From Armillaria gallica (taxonomy: Eukaryota; Basidiomycota; Agaricomycetes; Agaricales; Physalacriaceae), in assembly GCA_037576215.1 (NCBI GenBank), contig JBANDB010000004.1, forward strand, positions 5,022,001-5,086,000: a stretch of 64,000 nt of DNA, written 5' to 3'. The notes under the pieces are model-generated. The model searched no databases, was not told where the DNA came from, and saw nothing but the letters and a program-made list of their open reading frames with translations. The translations under genes were made by a program, and so were the position numbers. Shown here piece after piece: positions 37,757 to 50,280 of this stretch (positions within the stretch are counted from its first letter, which is position 1; the number at the start of each line of letters is the position of its first letter).

Positions 37757-39081
37757 CAATTATGATCTCCTATCGTTCTTTTCGGTGGAAGAATAAGCAA
37801 AGATACAGGAGGGATCGCGTGGACAGTAGACACAAGTTTGTTCAGTGCCTCGCTTGCGCTTGGCCTCGACACCGGGTCCTCACAGACAAGCCCCGCCAAA
37901 ATGGTATCGACCTCGCTAAAAGTGCTCTGCAAAACACATTCATAAAAACAACGTTCTCAGAGTCACTAACAAATACCTGAAAATTTGCGAGACTGGAGCC
38001 GAATTGCCACACGTCCAGTTTGAACGGAGAGTGTGGTTTCTCGGGAGTGAGCATTTCAGGCGGACGGGGCCGAGAGTAAGTGGCGATATCCGGAAAGCTG
38101 CTACACAATGGGTGACCAGTCATCCAAGGCTGATCTGGAGGGTACTCCTGGGCTGTCTCAAAGTCGATGAGGTAGACGCGGGGACGTGATACGGATTGAT
38201 GACCGGCGCGAATAGATTCGGGGTACCATTGAACCAAGAAATTGGAGATAAATGCATCCTTGAGAAGCAAAGGTGAGCTTGGACTAGTCAACCAGTATTC
38301 TTAGCATTACTCACGCGATGTGCAATATTCAAATCATGGATAAAGGCCAGGCCCTTGGTGGTACATATAAGCAATGAACGCGAGATCAATAACAGCTCAC
38401 TTCTAATGCCTGCATGATCATATCCAACACGTCGCCAACAGAATTCTGCGCCCAATAACCATAGGCCTCGTCCATCGGGGCGCCAACCTTGGGGAAAAAA
38501 CCAAAAATGATGTCTTCAAAGGCAAATTCAGCCTGCATCGGAAGGGTGTGGTTCTCGCTGATAAGGCTAATAGGGCCCGTCGCCAGTTTCCGGAGTATTC
38601 TCAGATGGTCGTGTCCATCATTCCCAATGACAATGACTCGTATCGCAAAGTCGCGCCCATATTCCGTACGACCGATGCGCGTAAGCGGGTTCTGTTCAAG
38701 GAACGAGATAATGAAAATGGCTCAAAGGAGAACGAACCCATGTTGAGAACGGCTGTATCCACCTGGACGTGCCAAGGCCGTTGTCACGCTCCCTGCTGTT
38801 TGTCACATACGAGAACCCATTTGATACTACGCGAGCATCGGGCGGGACCAGCCTACAAGTAGCCTTGCTGTCCGTGCTCCGCCACAGCACAACGCCCCGC
38901 TCTCGAAAGACCTCATCCAGTGCCGCCCAAATCTTCTCCTCGTCGGCTTTTGTGTATCCTGGGAGCCGCCAGGTGTCCAAGTTCGTAGGCAGCTAGAGAA
39001 ATCAGAACACACGACAGCCGCTTAAGTATAGCAGACCTTCTTTCGCGTCTTTTGCGCAGCGGAATGTTGAGGGGGATGCAT
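37757..39081 (-). CDS. Kinase-like protein with HRD and DFE motifs
   Basis: The model starts MHPPQHSAAQKTRKK at 39081, and introns of 45-60 nt join LDTWRLPGYTKADEEK, LATGPISLISENHTLPM, EDIIFGFFPKVGAPMD, LAFIHDLNIAHRDAF (catalytic loop HRD), VYLIDFETAQEYP (DFG replaced by DFE), YSRPRPPEML and FKLDVWQFGSSLANFQ (the conserved DxWxxG), then ILAGLVCEDPVSRPSA and a stop at 37757. The C-lobe looks complete; the glycine-rich loop and the VAIK lysine are not clear, so it may be catalytically weak or dead. It belongs to the mushroom kinase-like families, whose role is largely unknown. Confidence 0.75.
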
Positions 39082-39208
39082 TTGAAGGCCGTGGGGCGTG
39101 GGAAGGAAAGAATAGGAGCTCGTTCCAAACGCCGTTCACTTATTTTGGAGGGGCTAAAGCAGTCGGATGGATAGCAGAAAAACGTATGAAAAACAAAGGA
39201 AATTCTAT

Positions 39209-40670
39209 TTACAGCTTTGCTGGACACTCAGTACCGCGTATGATATTCCAGATCACGTCACCCAATAAATCCGGAGCCTCTTGAACCACCTAGCACCGCA
39301 GGCATGAGCGATGTACAATTCCCATGCTGGCGGACTTACCAAATGTCCGGCATCAGGTATTTGCGTCACGGACGCGATCGTGCCTACTTTCAGCAGGGCT
39401 TCTTTCTTCTCTCCCGAGCTGTGAGCGTTGATTCAATGAAGAGAACAGCCTAGAGAAAAGAGCGGCGACGTACATCATCTCCTCCCGCTCCCCGTACACC
39501 AGATGCACAGGCAATCTCTTCTTCACTCTCTCCAGCTCTGTGATGGGGAAAAAAGCCTCATGGATATTGGCAAACGGGTACGCTTCGTGTCTTGGAGGGC
39601 ACTTGAGCCTAACGACCCCATTTGATGGATCGAGTAGCAAGCCATGTTCCTATCAGTGTCACCATCTATTAACAAGTCACGCGTCAAGTAAAATAGACTC
39701 ACGACGTAAATATTAAGGATACGTCGATCCCACATACTCCACGGGATACGCTTAGCAAGATACTTTCTCGCATCTTCCCGGGACTTCCAATGATCACGCC
39801 GTAGGGGGATAGCCTGCGTCGCAAGGGTGACTATAGGCGAATCGTGTTCTGGACCTGTTAATTCTTCCGGCCAGATTGTTGGTTCGATGAGAACGAGGGC
39901 AGTGAATGGGACGTCGTCGAGGAAAGATGTCGCTAGTGCTCTAAGCGACGTGAGCTGGATGTACACGAGCGATAATTGGGCTGCCACGTACGCTGAAGAG
40001 CCTCCAGCTGAGTGTCCGACAAGGATGACTCTGTATTTGCCTTGCTGGATCCTATTCGCGAGGTGGGTCTTGTATACGTTGGCACAGGCTTCAGCGTAGT
40101 CCCTCACGGCTGTTTCCAATCAGAACGGGCAAGGTACGTTGTTCGACTACTCACAGTACTTGAAATTTGGGTCTTCCATTGCCTCTGCATTCAAGGCAGC
40201 AGCATCTCCGTGTGTCTGTGCGTCGACCGCCCAGGCTTCCCGTACCAAGCCGACCGTATCTAGAGCAAATATTCTTTGTATTGTCACTTCCCAATGTTCC
40301 TTATCTAAAGAACTGTCAATAGTATATTCACCAGAACGTAGTCAAGGACTCACGAAATCCCGTTCCATGAGCAAAGATGAGAATGAAGCCAGGCCGTTCG
40401 TCGATATCCCGCCGATATCGTTTGACTGTGGATTTGAGAGGGCAGGAGTACCGTGTCTCCACGATATGCTTGTCGACGTACATCGTGGTATGAGCTGGAA
40501 ATAACAGGTCTCGCCATCAGGTTTAGGTGGCCGTTTATAAATGGAAACAATACCTTGGAAAACGGAGATTTGAAATCAACCGGAACTCGGCCCGTGAAAC
40601 ACTGGACTTTGGACCGAATAATGGAGCCGGCCTCGAATAGTACTTGCTGTGGCTATCATGTCGTTACCTG
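39209..40670 (-). CDS. Alpha/beta hydrolase (intact)
   Basis: Exons give HTTMYVDKHIVETRYSCPL, PGFILIFAHGTGF (oxyanion region HGTG), EHWEVTIQRIFAL, TVGLVREAWAVDAQTHGDA, then VILVGHSAGGSSAYVAAQL with the nucleophile serine in GHSAGG, ALVLIEPTIWPEEL, PFANIHEAFFPI, VHLVYGEREEMM, and IPDAGHLVVQEAPDLLGDV carrying the likely catalytic histidine in GHLV. It ends IIRGTECPAKL, stop at 39209. The family includes esterases and peroxidase-like hydrolases; the substrate is unknown. The 5' end is uncertain: an in-frame ATG lies at 40483, and an upstream exon to about 40670 is likely. Two relics of this gene occur in the window. Confidence 0.8.
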
Positions 40671-40679
40671 CCGTAATTA

Positions 40680-41840
40680 CAGGATAATAGACCGATATTG
40701 AACCTGTATTCACTGCGCCATTATCTTGAGAGTATAGATCGTCTTCTACGAATATTCTGGCGCGCGCACACGCCACGACTCATTTGGACTTGATCCAAGG
40801 TTTCTTCAACTATCCGAGGTCCATCATCGTTGAACTCTAGACCTCGACCAGCACCAGTACAAGGCATGTCGCGGTGCTTCACAGGCTCCTGCCTGGACCA
40901 GCCTGGTGATGATATGTCTGAGAATGAGCAGACAGATAATGGAAGACGAGATGCAAGGTGAGTGTAAAGGTCGGCGTCGAATTCACGTTCGGTCTAGTTC
41001 GGATGTCGCATCTGTCTTCGGTAGCACCAGCAGTCGAATAAATTTCTGTAGTACGTAGAGGTTGGACGAATCCTGAAAACATGCTGAGAGTCAAGGGCTC
41101 ATGTCCCGGGGCTGGGCTGGGCGATCTCGAATGGATGCTGGGAGGGGAGATTCAGAGTGCGGTATGTGTCGTTCCCGGTAAGTCTGTGCAAGAATATTAA
41201 ACTGGCCATGATAATGTATAAATCTCACGTGTGGACATCTAGTCGTGTGCTTGCATTCGACTTTTGACCAGGACATGGCCGTAATTGCCACGTGTGTACA
41301 GCCAAAATTTCGAGGTATGTTATTGGGTTGGTCATGAAAGAAGTAGCTGTAGCATGAAGCGCGTGTCTGGTCCATGTACTTCGAATAATTTCAAGCTTCT
41401 TGTAACCGTGGAACTGGATTAGGCCGCCTTTCCTTGGGTACGATGTCGAATGGAGATACCTTTGCTAGTAGATCAAATCGCCCAATAGTCGTCCAGTGGG
41501 TATTTTATCAGTATCTTTCCAATATTATATGGGAAGTTCTCGTGTCGGCGCCGAGTGTCATGCTCTTGTGACAGTAGCAAAAACAAGCCAGCAGTAATAA
41601 ACTTGAAAACGCCTGCGAGAGGCGACACAACAATAGATACACCCGTTCGCCACTCAAATATCGCGCCAATAAGGAATCTATGGAGAACTGAAGGGGAGGT
41701 GAGCAAAAATATGAATCCAGGGGTCCGATGTGTGCATGGCGAATGAAAAATTATGAAATTGACCAGGCTTCGTGTATAGTTAATATATGCCCGCCAACAC
41801 TCGCAATGACAGTACTGGAGACAAGACCCAGACCCCACGT
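40680..41840. other. Spacer without recognised gene
   Basis: Short frames only. The minus frame that seems to extend the aldo-keto reductase at 41473-41890 is read-through of its last intron. Confidence 0.4.
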
Positions 41841-43277
41841 CTACGCCCACCCTACAATACTCATCAGGAACACAACCAGACAGAGAAAGTAATAAAAACG
41901 TACCCAGTTGCTCATACGTCCAACCCCAGAGTGTCCCGTTCACCTCAGCAGTCTTACTACACAGCCTGGCATTCCTATCTAGCCCGCTTATCCTCTGCAC
42001 ATCCTCAGGGTCCAAGACCGGAAGCTACACATAGGAAATGTTAGAAACACTCATAACAAAATAGCTACAGTAGACCTGCCTTCCTGTTCTCCTTCTGCCG
42101 GCCTTCATCGGCGCTTTTGGGAACAGCGACCACACCTCGGGCTAAATGCCAGGCCAACACAACTTGCGTTGGCGTAGCATTGTATTTCTCCGCTAGCTCG
42201 ATCATAACCGGATCCTTCCTGACGACTTCCGTACCCGTAGGGGTGTACGCCACGACAACGATACCCTTCCCATGGCAATACTGCACCAAATCTTCTTGTA
42301 CGAGATACGGATGCAATCTGTTTGCTCGCAGATCAAGTTTCAGAAACACAAATATGCGTGTCAACTCACTCAATCTGATTCACTGCAGGCATGATCTTGG
42401 CTGTCGTGAAGAGTTTTTCTAGTCTGTTGGGGAGCGAGGTGAGTCAAGGTAACAAGCAACGGTAGACTGTAGGACGCACGTCTTTATTGAAAAGTTGCTG
42501 ACACCGATCGCCTTGCACTTGCCCGTCTCCAGTAATTTCTCCATTACCTCCCATGATTGGTTGAAATTCCGTTCTTCAGTGACGCGGACCGTCCCATTGG
42601 GATTCCTGGGGAAAAAACTGTCCTCTAGGATGCATCAGATCGATGGATGTCAGAGCGGAGAAATCCCTACTCTCGTAGACGACGTATTGGGGCCAGTGCA
42701 TCAAGAACTACGACAGGGTGAGTGAAAGTACAGGACCGGATGCAATAGACGTACCAAATCCACGTAGTCTGTCCCCAGACTCTCCAGGCTTTCCTTCAAT
42801 GACTCTACAATTCGGGCGTGATGGTTCCATCTACAAACGAGACGTTGAGCTGACATGTCTGGAAAGGCACGGTCCAGACTCACGGAAATTTGGTACAAAT
42901 AAAGAACTCTTCCCGCGGAATGCCAGACTTGCGTACCGCCTCTCCCAAGGGCTTTTCCGTACCTGAAGAACGCTCAACACATGACCAGAACGCACGATTT
43001 TGGCACACACACCATAGATTAACGCTGTATCAAAGTGTCTGTAGCCCGCCTGCATGGGCGTTAACAGAAGGTCAAGGTAAGTCAATGTTTCACACGCCTT
43101 GATAGCTGTCTGTATCCACTCTAAAGAGCGGCGCTGTACTTCAGGATCCATCCCAGTCCATACACCAAACCCTACACCCAGTCAGTCAGCGTCGCAGACC
43201 AACGAAGGGTTGATGTACGCACCAAGTACTGGAATCGAGCCACCATTGTTCAATGTCACAGTCCTAGATACGTCCAT
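41841..43277 (-). CDS. Aldo-keto reductase
   Basis: The gene starts MDVSRTVTLNNGGSIPVLG at 43277, followed by MDPEVQRRSLEWIQTAIKAG and YRHFDTALIYG, which places the catalytic Asp and Tyr of the AKR tetrad. Next come SLGTDYVDLV, CKAIGVSNFS, NQIEVHPYLVQEDLVQYC, KGIVVVAYTPTG and VVLAWHLARGVVAVPKSA, the last being the NADPH-binding region. Then LPVLDPEDVQRISGLD and WGWTYEQLG-WA with a stop at 41841, the final two codons lying beyond a 52-nt intron. The enzyme reduces carbonyls with NADPH in the cytosol, with unknown substrate. It sits between the hydrolase and the second P450, on the same strand. Confidence 0.85.
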
Positions 43278-43289
43278 GGTTCAAGTTAA

Positions 43290-44700
43290 CAGTAAGGACC
43301 AGGTAAATGTCGGTAATATATGAGCGGCAAGAGGATTACTCATCGCTCCTGCGCGCCGGGGACTCGTCATCCATTTCTATTAATTGGGTTGCATGGCGCC
43401 GATTGCTATATGAGTCCCACTCCGTGACACATAGCATTAGTAGTGATGGAATAAGGAATTTTTGAACGAATCTCGTTCTTCATGCAGCCTTGAGATGATC
43501 GCAGTGTTTGAGGTGGCTGTACAGTATCACGTGCAGGACGCGTCGTTCGATCCGTCCCGGGATCCGAATTGCCGTCTCTGCAGCGGTCAAGTTATACAGG
43601 TTTCACGTTGAAGTTTGCTTGTGACGACTCATTACAGAGGCTTCTCGCGCCACTCCGTGGTTGTCGTGCTCGGTGTGTTTTCTTGCCGACGTCTGTCTAT
43701 TTAATGGTGACTTCGTCGACTCTTGACGACGGTTCCACCAACTTCTCCCAGTATACCTCTTATGCTTTCCTCAGGGCATCTCAGCTACTCTAGTACCGTC
43801 CTTAGCGGTCTATAGGTCAAGACTAATCTTCTCGCAGCCGAGCCAAGGTCCATTTCGGCTGCTTCTTGGCCACCTAAAGAACGGAACACTGGTGAACATA
43901 TGACACAGACAGGTCCTGCCATTGATTGGGAGAGTCCTGAGCTTACGGGAGAAGCTTCTTTTGACATCTAGTCCCAAGGGCCAGTTCTAACTGTGATTTA
44001 CCATCCCTGCGGGCGATCATCTCCTTGAATAGTACTGCTTTCTCATCGGACATACCAGCGGCCTCCCCCGTTCTCGGATACGACGACAATCGGTTTACAT
44101 TTGACGAGCGGGAAAGCGACACCTTTCCTTTTGTACAGCGAGTAAAATAGTTTTTTCGTGCTTCATTTGGATGGTTGTATCACGTCTTCTCCAACCCCGG
44201 GTTGCATCAAGATGAGGAACCCCGGAAGGGTGAAGTCCACTCTTGGCGCAGCATCTCACGTTCATCTTATCAGTTGAGCCGCAGTGGCGTATACATGTCC
44301 CATCGCATCTCGGCCCCTTGCAACACATTTGATGGAATAGCAAGCCAAAATAGCTAGTGGACTAGGGCTCATTGGTAACGCCCTGTTCTTACACACTCCA
44401 GTTTCGAAGGAAAGCGGCACCCAAGTCCCTGCAATTGTATGTGCAGACGCTTTTGCTTCCGCGAGCGAAATTCAATCCATCTTGTTTCTGAATCTCTGCG
44501 TGATCGGCTAAAAATGGATCCACCGGCTGAATCTGCTCCTTTCTTCCGTTCAGAGCCTCGAAAGTTCTACAGTAGTTTGTCTGTGAATCAGATGTCTGTC
44601 TTGGTTGAGCATTAACGGTTCCCGGGCGAGATTCGCTGTATCATGGAGACATGTGTAATTCGTAACACAGGATGACTCAGGGCAGTCAACGATCCCTTTG
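43290..44700. other. Spacer without recognised gene
   Basis: About 1.4 kb with only short overlapping frames on both strands and no motif I recognise; the right end carries a clear TATA box for the next gene. Confidence 0.4.
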
Positions 44701-44707
44701 CCGCAGC

Positions 44708-44715
44708 TATATAAA
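44708..44715 (+). promoter_or_regulatory. TATA box
   Basis: TATATAAA followed by GGGGC, 76 bp upstream of the ATG at 44791. Pyrimidine-rich sequence leads from it to the start codon (CATCACCATCCATTACTACC). Confidence 0.6.
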
Positions 44716-44790
44716 GGGGCAACCGGACTGCGGGCGCTCATTTTATTTTTTATAAGGGCGATCTCCCTACCATCACCATCCATTACTACC

Positions 44791-45261
44791 ATGCCCAACG
44801 CCATCCCTTCACCATCGTATACCAACGTCGGGCGTCAGCTCCCGTTTTTCGAGTCTCCTGCACAACGAGTCGCCAGGGTGGACTTTATCAAAAAGCGGGA
44901 GGGGGACAAGCGCGTCGAGGCGTGGGTGCGGGTACAGCAGGAGCATAAACAGTCGCTCTGGGGGACAACTACCACTACCGGTCGCGGGGAGCCATACATC
45001 GCTACCCCTCACCTCCCTGAGGACCCTATTCGCTCGAGCTCCCCTTTCCTTTCCGTGCCGTACATCCACCCAGAAGATGAGGAACCATTCATCTTCTACT
45101 CCTCCGCGCCGCTGCAGCCTGCGTATATCCCGGAAATCATCTATTCGACGCCGCTGCCGGTGCCAGTGAAGCCCAAGCCGCGACGGGTCAAGCATGCCAG
45201 GCATCGTAGGCGCCTCTCCGATTTGGACTCCATCCCGGAGGAAGTTACCGTGGAGGGATAA
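44791..45261 (+). CDS. Hypothetical 156-aa proline-rich protein
   Basis: This is a single-exon frame starting at the ATG that follows the TATA box (MPNAIPSPSYTNVGRQLPFF) and ending EEVTVEG, TAA. The N-terminal third is basic and charged (VDFIKKREGDKRVEAWVRVQ), the middle is proline/serine-rich with many aromatic residues, and the C-terminus has a strongly basic KPKPRRVKHARHRRR run that could be a nuclear localisation signal. There is no signal peptide, membrane segment or known domain. The GC-rich coding composition and clean promoter support a real gene. Confidence 0.6.
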   Translation: MPNAIPSPSYTNVGRQLPFFESPAQRVARVDFIKKREGDKRVEAWVRVQQEHKQSLWGTTTTTGRGEPYIATPHLPEDPIRSSSPFLSVPYIHPEDEEPFIFYSSAPLQPAYIPEIIYSTPLPVPVKPKPRRVKHARHRRRLSDLDSIPEEVTVEG

Positions 45262-45497
45262 AAGGAGAAGAACACGTCGTGTCTTGATGTATCTCATCGG
45301 CCTCGCCCGCCGTCACTCAAACAGAGCCCCCACTCCGCCTGCGAAGGCGTATACATAGCTACCCCCCCTATGCACCGACATCCCTGTAATGTAGGGTCGA
45401 TATCGTCCGCGCAGTTGGAAGATTCTTGGGAGAGGACGATGCATAGAATTATGATTCGAGTAATAGTATTATTTAATGTATTGCTCTACTATGAATG

Positions 45498-47670
45498 CTA
45501 CTGTGCCAAACAGACACGAAGGGGCATCATTACTTGGTCTCCCACGAAAGCTTGCGTCGTCGCTGCCCTGAACTCTTCCACTTTCGCACCAGTCTGCTCA
45601 AAGGAGAAGTCCCTGATCAATAATGCTAGGATCACCTTGAATTCAAGAACAGCTAAAGAATGGAGTGTCAATTTCTCTCAGAGCTCTCGGTCCATCTAGC
45701 ACGCACCAAGCCTCCACCCAAGACAGTTCCGTGGTCCATCAAGGAACGACGCAAGGCCGCTCATTGGTCCTCGAGGAAGTTGATCAATGGGTATCGCCGT
45801 CTCAAGCCAGCGCGAAGGCTTGAAGACATGAGCGTCGGGACCCCACACCTCCGGATCAGTGTTCAATACTGAGGTGGGAATTTGGATAATCTGAATAGAA
45901 AACGGGTGGGATTAAACCTATGCTTATCTCGACAGACGTACCTGGCCTGCTTTGATGGGGAGCGAAGTGATGGCATGTCCATTCGCTGCGACGATGGGCC
46001 TGCTGAAGGGGATAACGTCATCTTCGAGGGCAACACGGTCCGTGCGGGGAGATGGCGCATGGAGGCGAAGTCTATTATCCGTTGCCATGAGACAAAAATA
46101 ACGATGGGTATCCATCACATAAGTACTTACCCTTCCCGGATTACCGCGTCCAGATATGAGAGGTTGCTGATACTGTCGTAATTCAGATCGCTTCCGAGTG
46201 CGTGAATTTCCCGGCGAAGTTTTTCTTGGATGTCAGGTTGACCAGCGAGCTCGTACAGGCTGAATATTATGGAGCAAGAAGTCGTCTCGTGTCCGACCAT
46301 TCTACGAAGATGAGCATCAGATTTGGTAGCATCACCGCGCAGTAGAAGTAGAAACTGACAAAAATGTTGATATCTAGTAACCGGACGCCGTGAACGCGAC
46401 CACAAACGAAGGAGGGGTTGGACTTACGTTCGCCAACAACGTCTCATCAGACAATCGCTCGCTCTCTTTCCTGTTGTGTTTCTGATTATCCAACAGTATC
46501 GAAAGGATATCCTTCCCAGAGCTCTCCGCCGCATTGTCCTCCAGGATCTGCGATCCAATTCGATGGGCAACTTGCTTAGCGACGCCGTCAGTTTGCAGCG
46601 CCGCTATTGGAAGCTTCTGGATCCATGGAAACTTGACTAGCAGAATCGGCGCGAAAAAGCCCGCAAAGGTGTGCGCCAGGAGCACGTCGTGGTGCCATGA
46701 CTCTGCAATGTTCTGGGCGTCCTCCGATATACCCCCACCAAAATCGTGCCCAAACGCGATGCGGCCGATGATATCAAGGCTGGAGAACGAGCTAAGTGGC
46801 GCGCGCGGTCGATGACGAAGGGTAACGAGGAACTTACGTGCATGACGAGATGAATGGAGACAAGTTCACGACTGCATCACCCCCTTGCGAAGCAAGGTGC
46901 TCGGAGAGTCCTATCGCAGTCTGGGAAGCACCGAAATCAGTGTTACGGTTTTTCATCGAATAGAAATAACGGTAGGATACCCTCTCTACACACGCGATAA
47001 CATCGTCCATCATTCCCCTTACTGCAGCAAGCCTGCGACAGTCGGCCAATCCCAACGTCAACGTCAATGGACGGGTGACATAGATCCATCACAGAAAACA
47101 TACGTGAACGCTGGAGCGAGCAGTCTTCTCTGATGTTTATGCTCGTCTCCTTCAGCCCAGATCACTCCTTTTCCTAACCACCTCTCAGCCGTCGGTCGGA
47201 ATTCTGGCGCCTTGACATATCGATAGCAATGCTGCAAGATATGCTGAGCAGCCGTATTGTCCGAGGTAACAACCTAAGAGATAAAGACCGTTAGCGTTAT
47301 TGAAACAAAGCTTGGACCTTGTGTGGCGCATGGCCTGATCTCACCACATCATTTCCGAAGAGTGGTGCTTTGATTCTGTACAAGGGACCTAGAATTGTGG
47401 CCCACCTGCTGTGCTGGGAGTGCTTGACGTTGGCTTCCGAAGACCAAATAGCGTATTCATGCCCCCAAAGCCAATGAGCTTGATCCAACGGCTACGAACA
47501 TCATAAGTCAATGGGATTCAGCTATGGGTTCGAGACTCAGAACAAAGATAGCTTACAGCACATTGGAGCTTGCTGACTGCCCTATTCCGACGTTCGACGT
47601 AGTGATAGGCAACAACAGCCACAGAAATGAGAAAAAACAAGGAGAGATCACCTAGTACAGAGGCTGGCAT
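45498..47670 (-). CDS. Cytochrome P450 monooxygenase 2
   Basis: The start is at 47670 with anchor MPASVLGDLSLFFLISVAVV. Following exons give QAHWLWGHEYAIW, the region with FAGFFAPILLVKFPWIQKL, KDILSILLDNQKHNR, the I-helix MVGHETTSCSIIFSLYEL near 46250-46300, SYLDAVIREG-LRLHAP (ExxR as EGLR over an intron), PIVAANGHAITSLPIKAGQ, NTDPEVWGPDAHVFKPSRW and the heme loop FLDGPRNCLGWRL with its cysteine near 45720. It ends VILALLIRDFSFEQ and MMPLRVCLAQ, stop at 45498. All hallmarks of an active membrane-bound P450 are present. It differs clearly from the P450 at 31169-33543, so the two are not recent duplicates. Confidence 0.9.
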
Positions 47671-47679
47671 CGGAAAGGA

Positions 47680-48100
47680 TTAGGGGACAGTGTTGATGTA
47701 TGCTGAGAAGGAAGAAAGGACTACCAAGGACTTATAAGAGAACAGCATCCCATGCGAAGTCAATCATTTGCTTGTTAAGAAGCGACTGTGCAAGTTTGCA
47801 TTTAACTTAATTCCTCCTCGATATTCTAGGAAGCGTGATATTAATATCTCTTTCCTTGGTAAACAATGACCGCACTCACCTTCTCATACTCCATTTGATT
47901 GGAAGAGGCTCTATGGCGCATCTGGTTGGCTGGAGAGCTCTACCCAGCGTCAAAGAAGCACGCCGCACGCCATCGCTTATCACTACACGCACACACTATT
48001 TTTTTGCTGAATTTCGCTTGAACAGGAAATGGTTGTGTATTTCGATATCAAAAAAGTAGGAATTTACAGAGAGAAAGGAAAAAACATTACTAGTCGTGTC
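47680..48100. other. P450 promoter side and spacer
   Basis: No gene recognised; upstream region of the second P450 and downstream flank of the membrane protein gene. Confidence 0.4.
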
Positions 48101-48108
48101 ATAATCAT

Positions 48109-49650
48109 TCAGTATTCCGCGGACTTGCTTTTCAGCTCAGATTCAGAGGAATCCTTATCGAAAAATTCACCTGCAATCTCGCGGTCTTTCGCACTTCCGG
48201 GGGCACCGTATGATGTTTCTGTAAAGGTTTGCATCTGCAGCGGAATGTCTGAACTAGCGGTGTGTAATAGGAAGACAGACCCTACCTGCACATGTACACC
48301 ACCCACTGCGGTCTTTGGGGGGACGTCAATTCGGGCTTGTTGACTAAGTGGATGTGTCCGATTGTTATTCCCGCTCGACGTATCACCACCGCTGGCACTG
48401 GAATTGCGATATCTGAGGAGCGGGTAGCAAGGCTTGAGAGACCCACTGACCTATATATTTCGGCGCCAGGACCTCGGAACCGGTACAATCGACGAACCAC
48501 ACGACAGGAAGCTACCTGGAGTAAAACATGAGTATGTTTCGGTACACAGAAGATGAAATTGAACGAAATGCTTCGCACCGTAGCCAGAATTGAAGCCGGG
48601 CCATCGGCAATAACACTCATAACGTCGTTCAGATTCAGAAGAGAGAATATCTTCGAAAGAATAAGAGAAGATTGACATAGATCTTCATGAGATAACACAC
48701 CGCCGCAAGGAGATTGACCACAAATCTAAGAGAAAAATCGGCTAAGTATAAATGGTCTCACTGACACACAACAGGCAAAAAAACTCACGCCAGCGCAAAA
48801 TACGCCAAACCATCGACGAACATCAACTTTATGATCCTACTCCTTTGTTGGTGGCGCCGTTTATACCACAGCTTATATACCATCAAGCACATCACGATAA
48901 AATCCGTTCCCATAGTGTAGAGGTACATCGCCGCAAACAACGACGACTCCGTGCTATCGATGCTGCAACCGGCTCCATAAATGAAGGTCGCATGGACGTT
49001 GGTCACCGATTTCAGGATGATACCAAATTGGCCGCAAATCAACGCTACGAGTGGGACAGTGACATAGAGGCTTTGGCCCCAAACCGCGATACTAACAAAG
49101 ACGCTAAGAAGGGGGAGCTGAGGGGGACGAATCCATGGACGTACGTGCGAATGGAAAGGTTGATGCTGGCGACCCCAAGACAGGTGTTCCCTACAATCTG
49201 AATGAAGAGGAAGAGTCCTTGACAGTGAATATCCCTACAATGAACATCAGACAAGTACGTCCCTTCTAATTGCAGGGAACCAACGTTTTGGTCACATTTA
49301 ACGCGACAGCACTACACTCAAATAAGCATATTCCAATTTTGATTCGAGGGTTCATAGAACACCCACAAGCCTATCAACACGCCAAGCATTCCATAACGAG
49401 CGTAGAAGTAAAAAAACTTCCAAGGGTGAGTAAAGGCGGTTGATTAGAAGTGATAACAAGGACCTACTAATGGCCACCGGAACCTTTGCTCTCCACTGAT
49501 CACCGCCCAATCAAAGTCAAGTGTATTCACGAATTCCCATCTTTCAAAGCAATGAGAATTTAATCCGGCAGAACCATGACACTAAAACTGACAAGTATAG
49601 ACCGATGAGACAATGGATGCTTTTGTTGAACGCCACTAAGGGTTCTACGT
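48109..49650 (-). CDS. Multi-pass membrane protein, DUF6533-like
   Basis: Spliced exons read FERWEFVNTLDFDWAVISG and EQRFRWPL, KFFYFYARYGMLGVLIGLWVF, IQVVGNTCLGV-like and SINLSIRTYVHG helices, VTVPLVALICGQFGIIL, MYLYTMGTDFIVMCLMVYKL, FVVNLLAA with FSLLNLNDVMSVIADGPA, then CRVVRRLYRF and a serine-rich tail ending SSESELKSKSAEY, stop at 48109. Spacing of the hydrophobic stretches suggests about seven helices. The WxxxKFFYFYARY block after a short loop is typical of the mushroom DUF6533-type membrane proteins, whose function is unknown. The 5' end is uncertain. Confidence 0.6.
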
Positions 49651-49679
49651 AGATATCATGAACAAGAGAAAAGGAAAGA

Positions 49680-49990
49680 AAAGCACTCACAAGCATTGTC
49701 CTGTAGGACTTCGGGGGAATGCCAGTCGACCATGGTGGCAGTTGAGGTTTAGAGGAGCAGAGACCCCAGAGTAGATATAAACCTGACGACCCCACCCGGG
49801 CCACCGAGCAAAGAAGAAGAGTCATCCTGATATCAGAAACGACAGGCAACGATAGAGTCCGCTCAGCGGGCACGAGTGGCTGGAAATGGTACACCACAAT
49901 GATGGGATTGGTCCGGAGAGTACTGGAGTCCACAGTCCAGAGTATAAGGGTGTAAAAAACGATAGTTATCTCGTAAGGGGACCAACCATC
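49680..49990 (-). other. Possible orphan membrane-spanning exon
   Basis: A minus-strand frame reads ITIVFYTLILWTVDSSTLR, then PVVSDIRMTLLLCSVARVG and GLYLLWGLCSSKPQLPPW, hydrophobic enough for two membrane helices. It may be a 5' exon of the neighbouring membrane protein gene or a separate small gene; I could not join it in frame. Confidence 0.3.
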
Positions 49991-50280
49991 ACCAATCAGG
50001 TACGGTCTTTGAGGCCGAAGAGAGTTTACCAGCCTTGCAGCCTGAGAGAAATATCACCGTCTGATATAAGAAATCTCCGTTGCTAACATGGCCAGAAGAT
50101 TTCCTACGCCCCTGGGAGATTCGAATGGCCAAATCGTCACGAGCCTTGTGGAAGTTCTCGTTCAAAGTCACATTGGCAATAAACGTAAACAATCTGTTTT
50201 CAACGTCTCCACGTGATTTTGGATGGGAAAATGTACAGTGTTGTGCTACTTCGACATGACCTACAAAACTCGATAATGCT

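Noticed and set aside
41473..42015. 180-codon minus frame with hydrophobic stretches
   Set aside because: Its first part is the last coding exon of the aldo-keto reductase and the rest is read-through beyond the intron that leads to the WA stop.
45370..45699. 109-codon plus frame
   Set aside because: It is antisense to the last exon of the second P450, which is supported by the heme loop and a good C-terminus.
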